Assembly: GCA_018824085.1 (NCBI GenBank)
Contig: JAHJHI010000047.1
Coordinates: forward strand, 117,313-181,312
Direction of reading: 5' to 3'
DNA: 64,000 bases
From: Gammaproteobacteria bacterium
GTDB lineage: Bacteria; Pseudomonadota; Gammaproteobacteria; Burkholderiales; Rhodocyclaceae
A program made the position numbers and the translations under genes. The stretch's first letter is position 1. Every line of letters begins with the position of its first letter. The notes under the pieces are model-generated. The model was not told the origin of the DNA. It ran no database searches and saw only the letters and a list, made by a program, of their open reading frames with translations. This document shows positions 1 to 8,721 of the stretch, in pieces.

Positions 1-1892
1 CGCAAGCCGTCGCCGATGACGCGGGCCCAGCCGATGACGACAGTCCGGCACGCGAACGTCCGTCGGTGCGGGTGCGCGCCGACATGGTCGACCGCTTCGT
101 CAACGAAGCCGGCGAAATGAGCATCGCACGCACCCGGATCGAAGGCGAACTGCGTGCGCTGCGCAGCTCGCTCGGCGACCTGACGGAAAACGTGCAGCGC
201 CTGCGCAGCCAGCTGCGGGAAATCGAGATGCAGGCGGAAGGCCAGATGCAGTCGCGCATGGCGGCGGCCGAGGCACAGCACGAGCAGTTCGACCCGCTGG
301 AGATGGACCGCTTCACGCGCTTTCAGGAACTGTCGCGGATGATGGCTGAAAGCCTGTCGGACGTGACCACGGTTCAATACAACCTGGTGCGCAACCTCGA
401 CGCGTCGGACACCGCTATCCAGACGCAGGCGCGCCTCAACCGCGATCTGTCGCAGGCGTTGATGTCGGTGCGCATGGTACCGTTCTCGACGCTCGAGGAC
501 CGGCTCTACCGCGTCGCCCGCCAGTCGGCGAAGGAACTGGGCAAGAAGGTCAATCTGGAGCTGCGCAACACGCAGATCGAACTCGACCGCGAAGTGCTGG
601 AGCAGATGACCGGACCGATCGAGCACCTGCTGCGCAACGCTGTCGCGCACGGCATCGAGTCGCGCGAGGCGCGCGAGCAGGGCGGCAAGTCGGAAACCGG
701 CGAAATCGTCATTTCACTGGCGCAACAGACCAATGAAGTGACCATTGAGCTGGCGGATGACGGCGCCGGCCTGGCGCTGGACCGCATCCGTGCCCGCGCC
801 ATCGAGCGCGGCATGCTGGCCGAGGACGCCGACGTCGACGAGCGGCGGCTGACCAACCTGATCTTCGAACCGGGCTTCTCGACGGCGGAAAAGCTGTCCG
901 AGCTTTCCGGGCGCGGTGTCGGCATGGACGTCGTGAAAAGCGCGACGACTTCGCTCGGCGGCCGCATCGAAACAACATCGCAGCCGGGCCGTGGCACACG
1001 CTTCCGGCTGTCGCTGCCGATGACGCTGGCGGTCATGCAGGCGGTTCTCGTCAACAGCGGCGGCAAGGCCTACGCGATTCCGTCCTCCATGGTCCAGCAT
1101 GCGCAGGAGCTGAAGCCGGACATGGCCGACACGCTGCGCCACGAAGGTGGCCACGACTGGCTGGGCACGCGCTACGACTACCACTACCTGCCGCGCCTGC
1201 TCGGTGATGCGCAGAGCCAGCCCGGCGTCGACAGCTGGCTGCTGCTGCTCAACAGCGGCAATGAATTCATGGCGCTCGAAGTCGACAGCCTTCGTGGCAA
1301 CCAGGAAATCGTCGTGAAGCCGATCGGCCCTCAACTGTCGAAACTGGTGGGGATTTCGGGCGCGACGGTGCTGCCGGACGGCGAGGCGACGCTCATCGTC
1401 AACCCGGTCGCCATCGCCACGCGCAGCCGCTTTGCCCTCGCGGCGCGGGCCGGTCAGCCGGATGATCCCGGCGCCGGCAGCGGTGTTCCGGTGCCGCTGG
1501 CACCGGTCGAGCCGGTGGCCGGCCCGCCGCTCATCATGGTGGTCGACGATTCACTGACGGTACGCAAGGTCACCAGCCGCATGCTGGAGCGCGAAGGTTA
1601 CCGGGTCGTCACGGCGAAGGATGGCGTCGATGCGCTCGAACAGTTGCTCGACCTGGAGCCCGCCGTGATGCTGGTCGATATCGAAATGCCACGCATGGAC
1701 GGCTTCGATCTGACCCGCAACATCCGCGCGGATGCCCGAACGCGCGACATCCCCATCATCATGATCACGTCCCGCCTGGCCGAAAAGCACCAGGCCTACG
1801 CGCGCGAGATCGGCGTGAATCACTACCTCGGCAAGCCGTACAACGAACTGGAGTTGCTGGAACTGATCTTCGGTTACGTGAATCCCGCCTGA
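1..1892 (+). CDS. CheA-type hybrid histidine kinase/response regulator (partial, 5' end missing)
   Basis: The reading frame is already open at the left edge, so this is the C-terminal part of a larger protein. In order it shows the dimerisation segment, a HATPase with an N box (HLLRNAVAHG, about base 625), G boxes (DDGAGL near 756; GRGVGMDVV near 910), a CheW-like coupling domain (about 1020-1440) and a terminal receiver domain (1530-1886) whose phospho-acceptor Asp codon is 1677-1679 (LVDIEMPRMDG). A CheA core with a receiver at the C terminus is typical of the ChpA/PilL kinases that control type IV pili and twitching. The Hpt domains would lie upstream and cannot be checked. The kinase assignment is secure; the specific pathway is inferred. 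It converges on phaC over a shared terminator. Confidence 0.9.
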   Translation, partial: QAVADDAGPADDDSPARERPSVRVRADMVDRFVNEAGEMSIARTRIEGELRALRSSLGDLTENVQRLRSQLREIEMQAEGQMQSRMAAAEAQHEQFDPLEMDRFTRFQELSRMMAESLSDVTTVQYNLVRNLDASDTAIQTQARLNRDLSQALMSVRMVPFSTLEDRLYRVARQSAKELGKKVNLELRNTQIELDREVLEQMTGPIEHLLRNAVAHGIESREAREQGGKSETGEIVISLAQQTNEVTIELADDGAGLALDRIRARAIERGMLAEDADVDERRLTNLIFEPGFSTAEKLSELSGRGVGMDVVKSATTSLGGRIETTSQPGRGTRFRLSLPMTLAVMQAVLVNSGGKAYAIPSSMVQHAQELKPDMADTLRHEGGHDWLGTRYDYHYLPRLLGDAQSQPGVDSWLLLLNSGNEFMALEVDSLRGNQEIVVKPIGPQLSKLVGISGATVLPDGEATLIVNPVAIATRSRFALAARAGQPDDPGAGSGVPVPLAPVEPVAGPPLIMVVDDSLTVRKVTSRMLEREGYRVVTAKDGVDALEQLLDLEPAVMLVDIEMPRMDGFDLTRNIRADARTRDIPIIMITSRLAEKHQAYAREIGVNHYLGKPYNELELLELIFGYVNPA

Positions 1893-1921
1893 CGCCCGGG
1901 CGCCGGCGGGCGGCGCACAAG

Positions 1922-1951
1922 AAAAAAGGGCCGCTTCCGCGGCCCTTTTTT
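1922..1951. terminator. Bidirectional rho-independent terminator
   Basis: A 7-bp GC stem (GGGCCGC / GCGGCCC) with a TTCC loop is flanked by six A on the left and six T on the right. It therefore works for both the CheA-like gene (+) and phaC (-), whose stop codon begins at 1954. Confidence 0.9.
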
Positions 1952-1953
1952 CG

Positions 1954-3786
1954 TCACGCCTTCATCGTGTCCAGCCGCAGTTTGGCGAAGCGGCCCGGCG
2001 CATCCTCGATCGCCTTCAGCTTGCCCTTGGCGGGGTCGCGCGCCGGCACCATTTCGGCGTCGAGCGCGGTCACCCACTGCTGCCAGTCGGTCCACCAGGA
2101 ACCCGTGTGCTGCGTCGTGCCCTCGAACCACTGGTCGACAGTGCCCGGCAGCTTTGCGGCGGGATTCGTCCAGTAGCCATACTTGTTGGCGGCGGGCGGA
2201 TTGACGATGCCCGCAATGTGACCGGAACCGCCGAGCACGAAGCGCACCGGGCCGGACACCAGCTGTGCGCCATAGTAGGTCGTCTTCCACGGCGCGATGT
2301 GATCCTCGATCGTGGAGATGAAATAGGTCGGCTGCTTGATCTTGCGGATGTCGATCGCCTCGCCCAGCACGGTGATGCCGCCCGGCTCGCGCAGCTTGTT
2401 GTGGATGTACATCTGGCGCAGGTAGTAACTGTGCATGCACGCCGGCATGCGGGTGGAGTCCGAATTCCAGTACAGCAGGTCGAACGGGAACGGCTCGCGC
2501 CCCATCAGGTAATTGTTCACCACGAAGGACCAGATCAGGTCGTTCGAGCGCAGCATGTTGAAGGTGCCGGCCATTTCGGTGCCTTCAAGGTAGCCGCGCG
2601 AAAACATCTTCTTCTCCAGCCCTTCGACCGCCTTTTCGTCGATGAACACGCCCAGCTCGCCCGGCTCGGAGAAGTCGATCAGCGTGGTGAAAAAGGTCGC
2701 GCTGGCGATGCGCTGCTGCTTCTTCGCGCTCAGGTAGGCGAGCGTGGTGGCCAGCAGTGTGCCGCCAAGGCAGTAACCGGCCGCGTTGATCTCGCTCTCT
2801 CCGGTGTGCTTCTCGATCATGTCGAGTGCTGCCAGCGGGCCCTGTTCCACGTAGTCCTCGAACGTGAGCTGGGCGAGTTTCTCGTCCGGATTCACCCACG
2901 AGATGACGAAGACGGTGTGGCCCTGGTCGGTCGCCCACTTGATGTAGCTGTTGGACTCGCGCAGGTCGAGGATGTAGTACTTGTTGATCCACGGCGGCAC
3001 GATGAGCAGCGGCTTCTTGAACTGCTTTTCGGTGCCCGGATTGAACTGAAGCAGCTGCATGACGGCATTTTCCGCAATCACCTTGCCCGGGGTCGTCGCC
3101 ACGTTGCGGCCGAGTTCGAAGGCGGTGGTGTCGGTCATGCGCACGCGCAGCTGGCCGTCGCCGTCCTCGATGTCGCGCAGCAGGTTGTTGAAGCCCTTGA
3201 GCAGGTTCTGGCCGTGGCTGCGCACGGTCTCACGCAGCACTTCAGGGTTGGTCAGTGCGAAGTTGCTGGGCGAGAACGCGTTGATCGTCTGCCGGGTGAA
3301 GAAATTCACCTTCTGCAACGTGTGTTCGTCCATGCCTTCGACGTTGCTGACGACGTCATGGATGTGGCGCGCTGAGATCAGGTAGCTCTGCTTGAAGAAA
3401 TCGAACAGGAAGTGGCTTTCCCATTCCTCGCCGCGGAAACGGTTGTCGCCCTTGACCGGCGTCACCACCGGCGCGGCATCCACGCCGATGAAGCGCAGCA
3501 TCGACTGCTGCCACAGCGTGTAGTAGTCCCACACCAGCCCCATCTGGGCCTGCGCGAGCTTGTACGGGTTGGACAGCAAGCGCGAGGTCATGTCCATGAA
3601 CGCCTGGGCGATGCCCAGTTCGTCAGCCGGCGGAGTGATGCCGCGCTTGAGCTGGCGCTGTACGTGTTCGCCCAGCAGCTTGGAAGCTCGCTCGGCCACT
3701 TCGGCATAGGTCTTCGCGACTTCTTCCGGATTGGGCAATGCGGATGTTTCGGCTTGCTTGGCGTCTTTCGCGACGGGTTTGTTCAT
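1954..3786 (-). CDS. phaC: Class I poly(3-hydroxyalkanoate) synthase
   Basis: Polymerises (R)-3-hydroxyacyl-CoA into polyhydroxyalkanoate storage granules in the cytoplasm. The 610-residue length is normal for class I enzymes. An N-terminal PhaC_N region is followed by an alpha/beta-hydrolase core. The lipase-like box is GYCLGG with the nucleophile Cys339; the other catalytic residues are Asp495 (STIEDHIAPW) and His523 (GGSGHIAG). The start ATG at 3786 leaves a 24-bp gap to the upstream MBL gene, which is transcribed first and probably in the same unit. No phaA or phaB is in the window. Confidence 0.96.
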   Translation of the reverse strand: MNKPVAKDAKQAETSALPNPEEVAKTYAEVAERASKLLGEHVQRQLKRGITPPADELGIAQAFMDMTSRLLSNPYKLAQAQMGLVWDYYTLWQQSMLRFIGVDAAPVVTPVKGDNRFRGEEWESHFLFDFFKQSYLISARHIHDVVSNVEGMDEHTLQKVNFFTRQTINAFSPSNFALTNPEVLRETVRSHGQNLLKGFNNLLRDIEDGDGQLRVRMTDTTAFELGRNVATTPGKVIAENAVMQLLQFNPGTEKQFKKPLLIVPPWINKYYILDLRESNSYIKWATDQGHTVFVISWVNPDEKLAQLTFEDYVEQGPLAALDMIEKHTGESEINAAGYCLGGTLLATTLAYLSAKKQQRIASATFFTTLIDFSEPGELGVFIDEKAVEGLEKKMFSRGYLEGTEMAGTFNMLRSNDLIWSFVVNNYLMGREPFPFDLLYWNSDSTRMPACMHSYYLRQMYIHNKLREPGGITVLGEAIDIRKIKQPTYFISTIEDHIAPWKTTYYGAQLVSGPVRFVLGGSGHIAGIVNPPAANKYGYWTNPAAKLPGTVDQWFEGTTQHTGSWWTDWQQWVTALDAEMVPARDPAKGKLKAIEDAPGRFAKLRLDTMKA

Positions 3787-3810
3787 GGCGTCGGCTCCCC
3801 CTGTGGTGGT

Positions 3811-4845
3811 TCAAGGCTGGGTAAATCGAATCACGCCATCCTGCGGAGGCAGGCGGCGCAAGCGACCGGTCTGCCACAGATGATTGAGGTGGGCGATCAC
3901 CTCTCCCATGGCGAACCGGGTCTGAAAACTGTCGAGCGCCCGGCGAAACAGCACGGGCAGAAGGTCGGCCGCGCTTTTCGCGTCGGCGCACTGTTCAACG
4001 ATGAGCGCAAGGCGCTCCGCATGGTGCGACTGCAGCGCGTCTATCCGCGTCTGTACGCCGCGGTAGGGATCGCCGTGCGCCGGCAGCACGATGGTATCCG
4101 GCGCCAGTTCGCGGAACCGTTCGATCGATGCAAGATACTGGCCGACCGCATCGGCTTCGGGCTCGAACGGCAGCGTCGGCGTGTTCGGGGAGATCTTTGG
4201 CAACAGCATGTCGCCCGCGATGAGCACCGGATCGTTCGGCCGGTGAAAGGACATGTGTTCGGGCGAATGCCCGTGGCCGACGATGGCCTGCCAGGCATCA
4301 CCGCCTATGGTCAGCATCTCGCCGGGCAGAATGCGCCGCATCGCGACCGGCACTTCACCGACGGTACGGCGATAGCGGCCGCCTTCGAAACGCATGGCGT
4401 CGGACTGTTCGGGCGGCAATCCGTGCAGCGTGAAGAAATCGGCCATCAACCCCATTTCCGACGCAGGCACCGTGGCGAACCACGCCTGTGCCATCAGGTA
4501 TTCACCGAACGACATCCAGATGCGGGCGCCGGTCTGCGCGGACAGCCATTGACCGAGGCCGAAATGATCGGGATGGCAGTGCGTGATCAGGATGCGCCGC
4601 ACCGGCCGCCCGGCGAGGTCGCCGGCAAGGGCCAGCAGCCAGTTCGCGCGCGTCGCCTCGTCCGGGAAACCCGCATCGACGAGGGTCCAGCACGGGCCTT
4701 CGTCGTCCTCGTCCTCGATCGCCCAGAGATTCACATGGCCCGGCGCGAAAGCGACCGGCATGCGCAACCAATGCACGCCGCGCGCCACTGGCGCGATGCG
4801 TCCCGGCAACGGTGCCGGTGCGTGAAGGGTGTCCAGGGAAGACAT
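3811..4845 (-). CDS. Metallo-beta-lactamase fold hydrolase
   Basis: About 344 residues with the zinc-binding HxHxDH signature (THCHPDHFG), a later GHGHSPEH histidine motif and VLPAHGDP near the C-terminal half, as in glyoxalase-II-like MBL hydrolases. The substrate is unknown; these genes often sit beside acyl-CoA or PHA genes, and here it lies 24 bp upstream of phaC. I start at the ATG at 4845; an ATG at 4869 is equally possible, and the frame stays open to 5004, but the longer N terminus looks unlike the family. No clear Shine-Dalgarno decides the start. The promoter must lie between this gene and the divergent gene at 5054. Confidence 0.85.
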   Translation of the reverse strand: MSSLDTLHAPAPLPGRIAPVARGVHWLRMPVAFAPGHVNLWAIEDEDDEGPCWTLVDAGFPDEATRANWLLALAGDLAGRPVRRILITHCHPDHFGLGQWLSAQTGARIWMSFGEYLMAQAWFATVPASEMGLMADFFTLHGLPPEQSDAMRFEGGRYRRTVGEVPVAMRRILPGEMLTIGGDAWQAIVGHGHSPEHMSFHRPNDPVLIAGDMLLPKISPNTPTLPFEPEADAVGQYLASIERFRELAPDTIVLPAHGDPYRGVQTRIDALQSHHAERLALIVEQCADAKSAADLLPVLFRRALDSFQTRFAMGEVIAHLNHLWQTGRLRRLPPQDGVIRFTQP

Positions 4846-5053
4846 TGCGGCAGCGGCATTCCAAGGCATTGAATTGTTTGGATGGTAACCCGAAACGCAC
4901 GGCATTGTGCAGTGCAATATAAAAGGCCCGGCAGACGGCATTGCTACACTTCGGCTGAAGCGCACCCGATCAGACATGAAGGAACATCCACCGGTTGCGC
5001 ACATCAGACTGAATCGGAGCGACCCGCGCCGTCATCCATTCCGGAGGAAACAC

Positions 5054-5380
5054 ATGCATCGGTTCATCCTGTTCCTGTCGATCGCACTGGCCGTCCTGGG
5101 CGCCCGCGCCGAGGACGAAGATCCAACGAAGTTCGTCACGTTCAGCGAGGATTTCGCCGGTCGCTGCGTGTCGCGCAATTCGGTACAGATCCTGATATCC
5201 AACAGCCACCCGACACGAAGCGTCAAGGTCTGGCTCGACCGCTATCACATGGGCGTCGGTACCGGCGACCGCTCGCGGACCGAGATGAAACCTGCCGCCG
5301 AACCGGTGCCGCTGGGGTGCTCGCGCACGCTGGACGGGCCGCAGGAGTGGCGCATCGTGAAGGCGCAATTCCTCGACTGA
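5054..5380 (+). CDS. Small exported protein of unknown function
   Basis: 108 residues. The ATG at 5054 has a good ribosome-binding site (GGAGGA at 5043-5048) and opens an evident signal peptide (hydrophobic FILFLSIALAVLG followed by ARA and an acidic start), giving a mature periplasmic protein of about 89 residues. Two cysteines in the mature part (GRCVSRN and PLGCSR) could form a disulphide. I do not recognise a family. It stands alone, divergent from the MBL gene and 64 bp before the LOG-family gene. Confidence 0.7.
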   Translation: MHRFILFLSIALAVLGARAEDEDPTKFVTFSEDFAGRCVSRNSVQILISNSHPTRSVKVWLDRYHMGVGTGDRSRTEMKPAAEPVPLGCSRTLDGPQEWRIVKAQFLD

Positions 5381-5444
5381 CACGTGGCGCGCGCCCCTGT
5401 TGCGCCGTGCATACTTCCACCCTCGAAACTTTCCGGACGCAAGA

Positions 5445-6014
5445 ATGCGAGTCTGTGTCTTCTGCGGCTCCCGCACGGGTGAGCGAACGGTCCACGCCGA
5501 CGCAGCCGGTGCGCTGGGCGCGCTGCTGGCATCGCGCGGCCTCGGCCTCGTATATGGCGGCGGCAACATCGGCCTGATGGGCCTCATTGCGGACGCCGCG
5601 CTGGCCGGTGGCGGCGACGTGACCGGCGTGATTCCGCAACACCTGCTGGACCGCGAGGTTGCGCACACCGGACTGACCGCCTTGCACGTGGTCGACACGA
5701 TGCATGCGCGCAAGGCGCTGATGGCACAGCTGTCGGACATTTTCATCGCCGCACCCGGCGGCTTTGGCACGCTGGACGAACTGTGCGAAATTCTCACCTG
5801 GGCGCAGCTCGGCCTGCATCGCAAACCGTGCGGCCTGCTCAATGTCTCAGGATATTTTGACCCGCTGCTCGCCATGTTCGATCATGCGGTACAGGAAGGT
5901 TTTCTCAGCCCGCAACACCGCGGTCTGATCATTTCCGACCATGACGCAACCCGCCTGCTCGACCGACTGTCGGCACGCGTGGCAACGGGAGAGGACTCAC
6001 TGCATGAAGCCTGA
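5445..6014 (+). CDS. LOG-family protein (cytokinin riboside 5'-monophosphate phosphoribohydrolase type)
   Basis: 189 residues with a Rossmann fold. MRVCVFCGS begins the protein, followed by YGGGNIGLMG and the family signature PGGFGTLDE. LOG enzymes cleave the N-glycosidic bond of nucleoside monophosphates; the bacterial role is usually nucleotide salvage or housekeeping. The start at 5445 matches the family N terminus. Its 3' end overlaps the next gene by 11 bp, so the two are likely translated together. It heads a compact run reaching the DUF1289 gene. Confidence 0.9.
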   Translation: MRVCVFCGSRTGERTVHADAAGALGALLASRGLGLVYGGGNIGLMGLIADAALAGGGDVTGVIPQHLLDREVAHTGLTALHVVDTMHARKALMAQLSDIFIAAPGGFGTLDELCEILTWAQLGLHRKPCGLLNVSGYFDPLLAMFDHAVQEGFLSPQHRGLIISDHDATRLLDRLSARVATGEDSLHEA

Positions 6015-6387
6015 CTGGACCCATACGCTCGCCGCGGGCGCGCTCGTCCTGTTGTCGTCGCAGATCGCGCTTGCGCAAACCGCCTACCTGCGTCCGGTCG
6101 ACCTCATCGAAGCGGTTCCGCTACTGACTGACAGCGGCCGCGCAGGCTACAGCCGCTTCCTGCAGGTGAGCCTGCGTCCGCGCGCGTTCGCGCTGAACAT
6201 GAATGGGGACTGGGCGTGGAACGCGGGCGTGGAAGCCGTCACCGACGCGCTCGCCGCCTGCGAGGCGCACGGATTGCCGTGCCAGCTCTACGCGATCGAC
6301 GAGGAAGTGGTCATGCCGGGCTTCGAACTCGGCGCGCCACTGCGCGCACTGGGCGGATCGCTGGTGTACGTGGGTTCGCCCGAATGA
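6004..6387 (+). CDS. Exported protein of unknown function
   Basis: 127 residues. The ATG at 6004 lies inside the end of the LOG gene and starts a typical signal peptide (TLAAGALVLLSSQIALA, cleavage after ALA). The mature part carries two cysteines (ACEAHGLPCQ) that may be disulphide bonded. No family recognised. It overlaps the following crotonase gene through ATGA, implying coupled translation. Confidence 0.7.
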   Translation: MKPDWTHTLAAGALVLLSSQIALAQTAYLRPVDLIEAVPLLTDSGRAGYSRFLQVSLRPRAFALNMNGDWAWNAGVEAVTDALAACEAHGLPCQLYAIDEEVVMPGFELGAPLRALGGSLVYVGSPE

Positions 6388-7178
6388 CGGCAGCACCGGA
6401 GTCGCTGGTGCTGACCGAGGTCGACGGTGGCATCGGCATCATCACGCTGAACCGCCCGCAGTCGCACAACCTGCTCGACGCGTCCATCGCGCATTCGCTG
6501 GTCGGTGCGATCGAGGACATGACGTCGCATCCCGGCGTGCGGGTCATCGTGCTGTCCGCGCTCGGCGACAGCTTCTGCATCGGCGCCGATCCGCTCGAGC
6601 TCGACCGCGCCGGGCTGGTCGGCGTGGACCCGGCCCTCTCTGCCCGGCTGCTGCGCACCCTCAACGACTGCCCGCGCCCCGTCGTGGCCCGGGTCCAGGG
6701 GCCCGCCTGCGGTCTGGGCGCAGGCGTGCTCGCAGCCTGCGACCTGTCGATCGCAAGCTTCGACGCCCATTTCGCATTTGAAGGCATACGCACCGGCCAG
6801 GTCCCTGCCGTGATCGCGCCCTATGTCATCGCCGCGATCGGGCCGCAGCGCACGCGTCGCTACTTTCTGACCGGCGAGCGTTTTTCGGCGTCCGAGGCCT
6901 ATCGCATCGGGCTGGTATCCGAAATCGTCGCGTCGGACGAACAACTCGACGAGGCAGTCGGCGAAGTCGTCGACACGCTGTTGCTCGGCGGCCCTCGCGC
7001 ACAGCAGCAGGTGAAGATGCTGGTACGCGCACTCGGTCGCCCCCGCCCGGACGAAAAGATGCTGGACTACGCGGTCGAGATGGAAAACCGCATCGACGCC
7101 GGTGCCGAAGCGCAGGAAGGGCTGGATGCGCTGTTTGCACGCCGGCGACCGGGCTGGGTGCCCGGCGGCGCCGCGTGA
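6384..7178 (+). CDS. Enoyl-CoA hydratase/isomerase (crotonase) family, methylglutaconyl-CoA hydratase-like
   Basis: 264 residues. The crotonase fold is shown by LNRPQSHNLLD near the N terminus, the oxyanion-hole segment DSFCIGADP and the GPACGLGAG segment. The stretch FAFEGIRTGQVPAVIAPYV resembles 3-methylglutaconyl-CoA hydratases (LiuC/AtuE type) and carries a Glu at one of the two usual catalytic positions; the other usual Glu (in GGG-x-E of hydratases) looks replaced within GAGVLAA. The start is the ATG at 6384 (ATGA overlap). With HMG-CoA lyase directly downstream it would fit the last steps of leucine degradation, though no other leucine catabolic genes are here. Confidence 0.85.
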   Translation: MTAAPESLVLTEVDGGIGIITLNRPQSHNLLDASIAHSLVGAIEDMTSHPGVRVIVLSALGDSFCIGADPLELDRAGLVGVDPALSARLLRTLNDCPRPVVARVQGPACGLGAGVLAACDLSIASFDAHFAFEGIRTGQVPAVIAPYVIAAIGPQRTRRYFLTGERFSASEAYRIGLVSEIVASDEQLDEAVGEVVDTLLLGGPRAQQQVKMLVRALGRPRPDEKMLDYAVEMENRIDAGAEAQEGLDALFARRRPGWVPGGAA

Positions 7179-8104
7179 TGCCTGCCGTTCCGGCGCAGGT
7201 GCGCATCGTCGAAGTGGGGCCGCGCGACGGCTTGCAGAACGAGTCATCGGCCATCAGCGTCGGCCTGCGTATCGAACTGATCGAACGACTGGCCGACGCC
7301 GGCCTCACGACCATCGAAGCCGGCGCGTTCGTGTCGCCGCGGCGCGTGCCGAACATGGCCGGCAGCGGCGACGTGATGCGGGCACTGCAGCGCCGTCCCG
7401 GCGTCAGCTACCCATGCCTCGTTCCGAACGACACGGGCCTGGATGCCGCGCTGGCCGCCGGCTGCGATGAGATCGCGATATTCGCCGCAGCGTCCGATAC
7501 GTTTTCGCAGCGCAATATCTCGTGCGGCATCACCGAGTCGATGAACCGGCTTGGCGCCGTTGCCACGCGCGCGCTGGATGCGGGCCTGCGGGTACGCGGC
7601 TACCTGTCCTGCGTGCTGGGCTGCCCCTACGAAGGCGCGGTCGCCGGTGCAACGGTTGCTGCGCTCGCGCACGAGCTTTCATCCATGGGCTGCCATGAGG
7701 TGAGCCTCGGCGACACCATAGGCGTGGGCACGCCGCATCAGGTTCGCGCGCTCGTGGACGAGGTGGCGCGGCGCGTGCCGGTGGCCCGGCTGGCCGGCCA
7801 TTTCCACGACACCATGGGCATGGGTGTCGCCAATGTGTATGCCGCAATGCTGTCCGGTGTCGCGGTGTTCGACACCTCGGTCGCCGGCCTGGGCGGCTGT
7901 CCTTTCGCGCCGGGCGCGAGCGGAAACGTCGCGACCGAAGACGTCGTCTATATGCTGGAAGGCGCCGGCGTACACACCGGCGTGAATCCCGAACGGCTGA
8001 CCGGCGTTGCGCGCTGGATCAGCGCCCTGCTCGGCAAACAACCGATGTCACACATCGCACTCGCAGCGCGGTGCGCTGGGCTGCCGGAAGACGGAACACC
8101 ATGA
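7178..8104 (+). CDS. mvaB: Hydroxymethylglutaryl-CoA lyase
   Basis: About 308 residues, a DRE-TIM metallolyase cleaving HMG-CoA to acetyl-CoA and acetoacetate. Seen: VEVGPRDGLQNE at the N terminus, the metal-binding HFHDTMGMG, and GLGGCPFAPGASGN with the catalytic Cys. The ATG at 7178 overlaps the previous stop (TGATG); a GTG three bases earlier is possible. It follows the LiuC-like crotonase, which would make its substrate in leucine catabolism. Confidence 0.93.
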   Translation: MPAVPAQVRIVEVGPRDGLQNESSAISVGLRIELIERLADAGLTTIEAGAFVSPRRVPNMAGSGDVMRALQRRPGVSYPCLVPNDTGLDAALAAGCDEIAIFAAASDTFSQRNISCGITESMNRLGAVATRALDAGLRVRGYLSCVLGCPYEGAVAGATVAALAHELSSMGCHEVSLGDTIGVGTPHQVRALVDEVARRVPVARLAGHFHDTMGMGVANVYAAMLSGVAVFDTSVAGLGGCPFAPGASGNVATEDVVYMLEGAGVHTGVNPERLTGVARWISALLGKQPMSHIALAARCAGLPEDGTP

Positions 8105-8298
8105 TTGCTTCCCCCTGCACCGGCGTGTGCAAGATGAACGCAGCAGGCACGACCTGCATGGGTTGCCTGCGCACGCGCGACGAGATCGCATGCTGGGGAT
8201 CCACAAGCGACGATCATCGCCTGCAGATCCTCGCGAACATTCGTCAGCGCGAAGCCGCCGGCGAGCCACGCGTGGCGCCGAAGGCCATCGAAAGCTGA
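8101..8298 (+). CDS. DUF1289 family small cysteine-rich protein
   Basis: 65 residues starting by ATGA overlap with mvaB. The family pattern is clear: PCTGVCK, then CMGCLRTRDEIACW, four cysteines suggesting a metal or Fe-S site. Function of the family is unknown. It is the last gene of the coupled run that begins with the LOG gene and is followed by a terminator. Confidence 0.88.
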   Translation: MIASPCTGVCKMNAAGTTCMGCLRTRDEIACWGSTSDDHRLQILANIRQREAAGEPRVAPKAIES

Positions 8299-8303
8299 AC
8301 TGC

Positions 8304-8327
8304 AGCCCCTTCCGGGGCTCAGTTTTC
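8304..8327. terminator. Rho-independent terminator between convergent small genes
   Basis: A 6-bp stem AGCCCC / GGGGCT with TTCC loop (8304-8319) followed by CAGTTTTCC on the plus strand. It ends the DUF1289 operon and overlaps the stop codon of the small minus-strand gene. Confidence 0.7.
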
Positions 8328-8483
8328 CTTGCGCCGGCGGGGTTCCTGCCCGACCGGTGCCACGCATTCGCGCGCGGTGCCCTCGGGTTGTGCCGGCTGG
8401 GTCCGCTGAGCCAGTCCCCGCTCGGCCTCTCGCTCGGCACGACGCCGGTTTGCCTGGCTGCGCTGCAGTCTGAGGTATCGCAT
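8319..8483 (-). CDS. Small basic protein of unknown function (54 residues)
   Basis: A short frame below usual size cut-offs. The ATG at 8483 is preceded by AAGGAG at ideal spacing (CCCAAGGAGTTCACC-ATG), and the TGA at 8319 meets the terminator. The product starts MRYLRLQRSQ, is rich in Arg, Glu and Gln, and ends RRRKEN; no membrane segment or signal peptide. No family recognised. It is divergent from rapZ and convergent with the DUF1289 gene. The ribosome-binding site is the main support. Confidence 0.5.
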   Translation of the reverse strand: MRYLRLQRSQANRRRAEREAERGLAQRTQPAQPEGTARECVAPVGQEPRRRKEN

Positions 8484-8721
8484 GGTGAACTCCTTGGGAC
8501 TGAAAAGACGTTACGCTGCGCGGCGCCGGGAGGACGCACCCGGAAACACATTGATTCGTCGCGATCCCGGCACACAGGTTACGGTCGCCACAATTGAAGT
8601 ACGCTTGGGCGCAGCGTGAAGGACATCCACGCTGTCGACCCTCCGCTTCAAGCGTAGTTTCCTTCGGGGCAGAGTCAACCATGTTAAATGCATTAAATTC
8701 GATATTCGACGGTGAATCGGA

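Noticed and set aside
2107..4872. Long plus-strand frames over phaC and the MBL gene
   Set aside because: Antisense shadows; the minus-strand products are clear family members.
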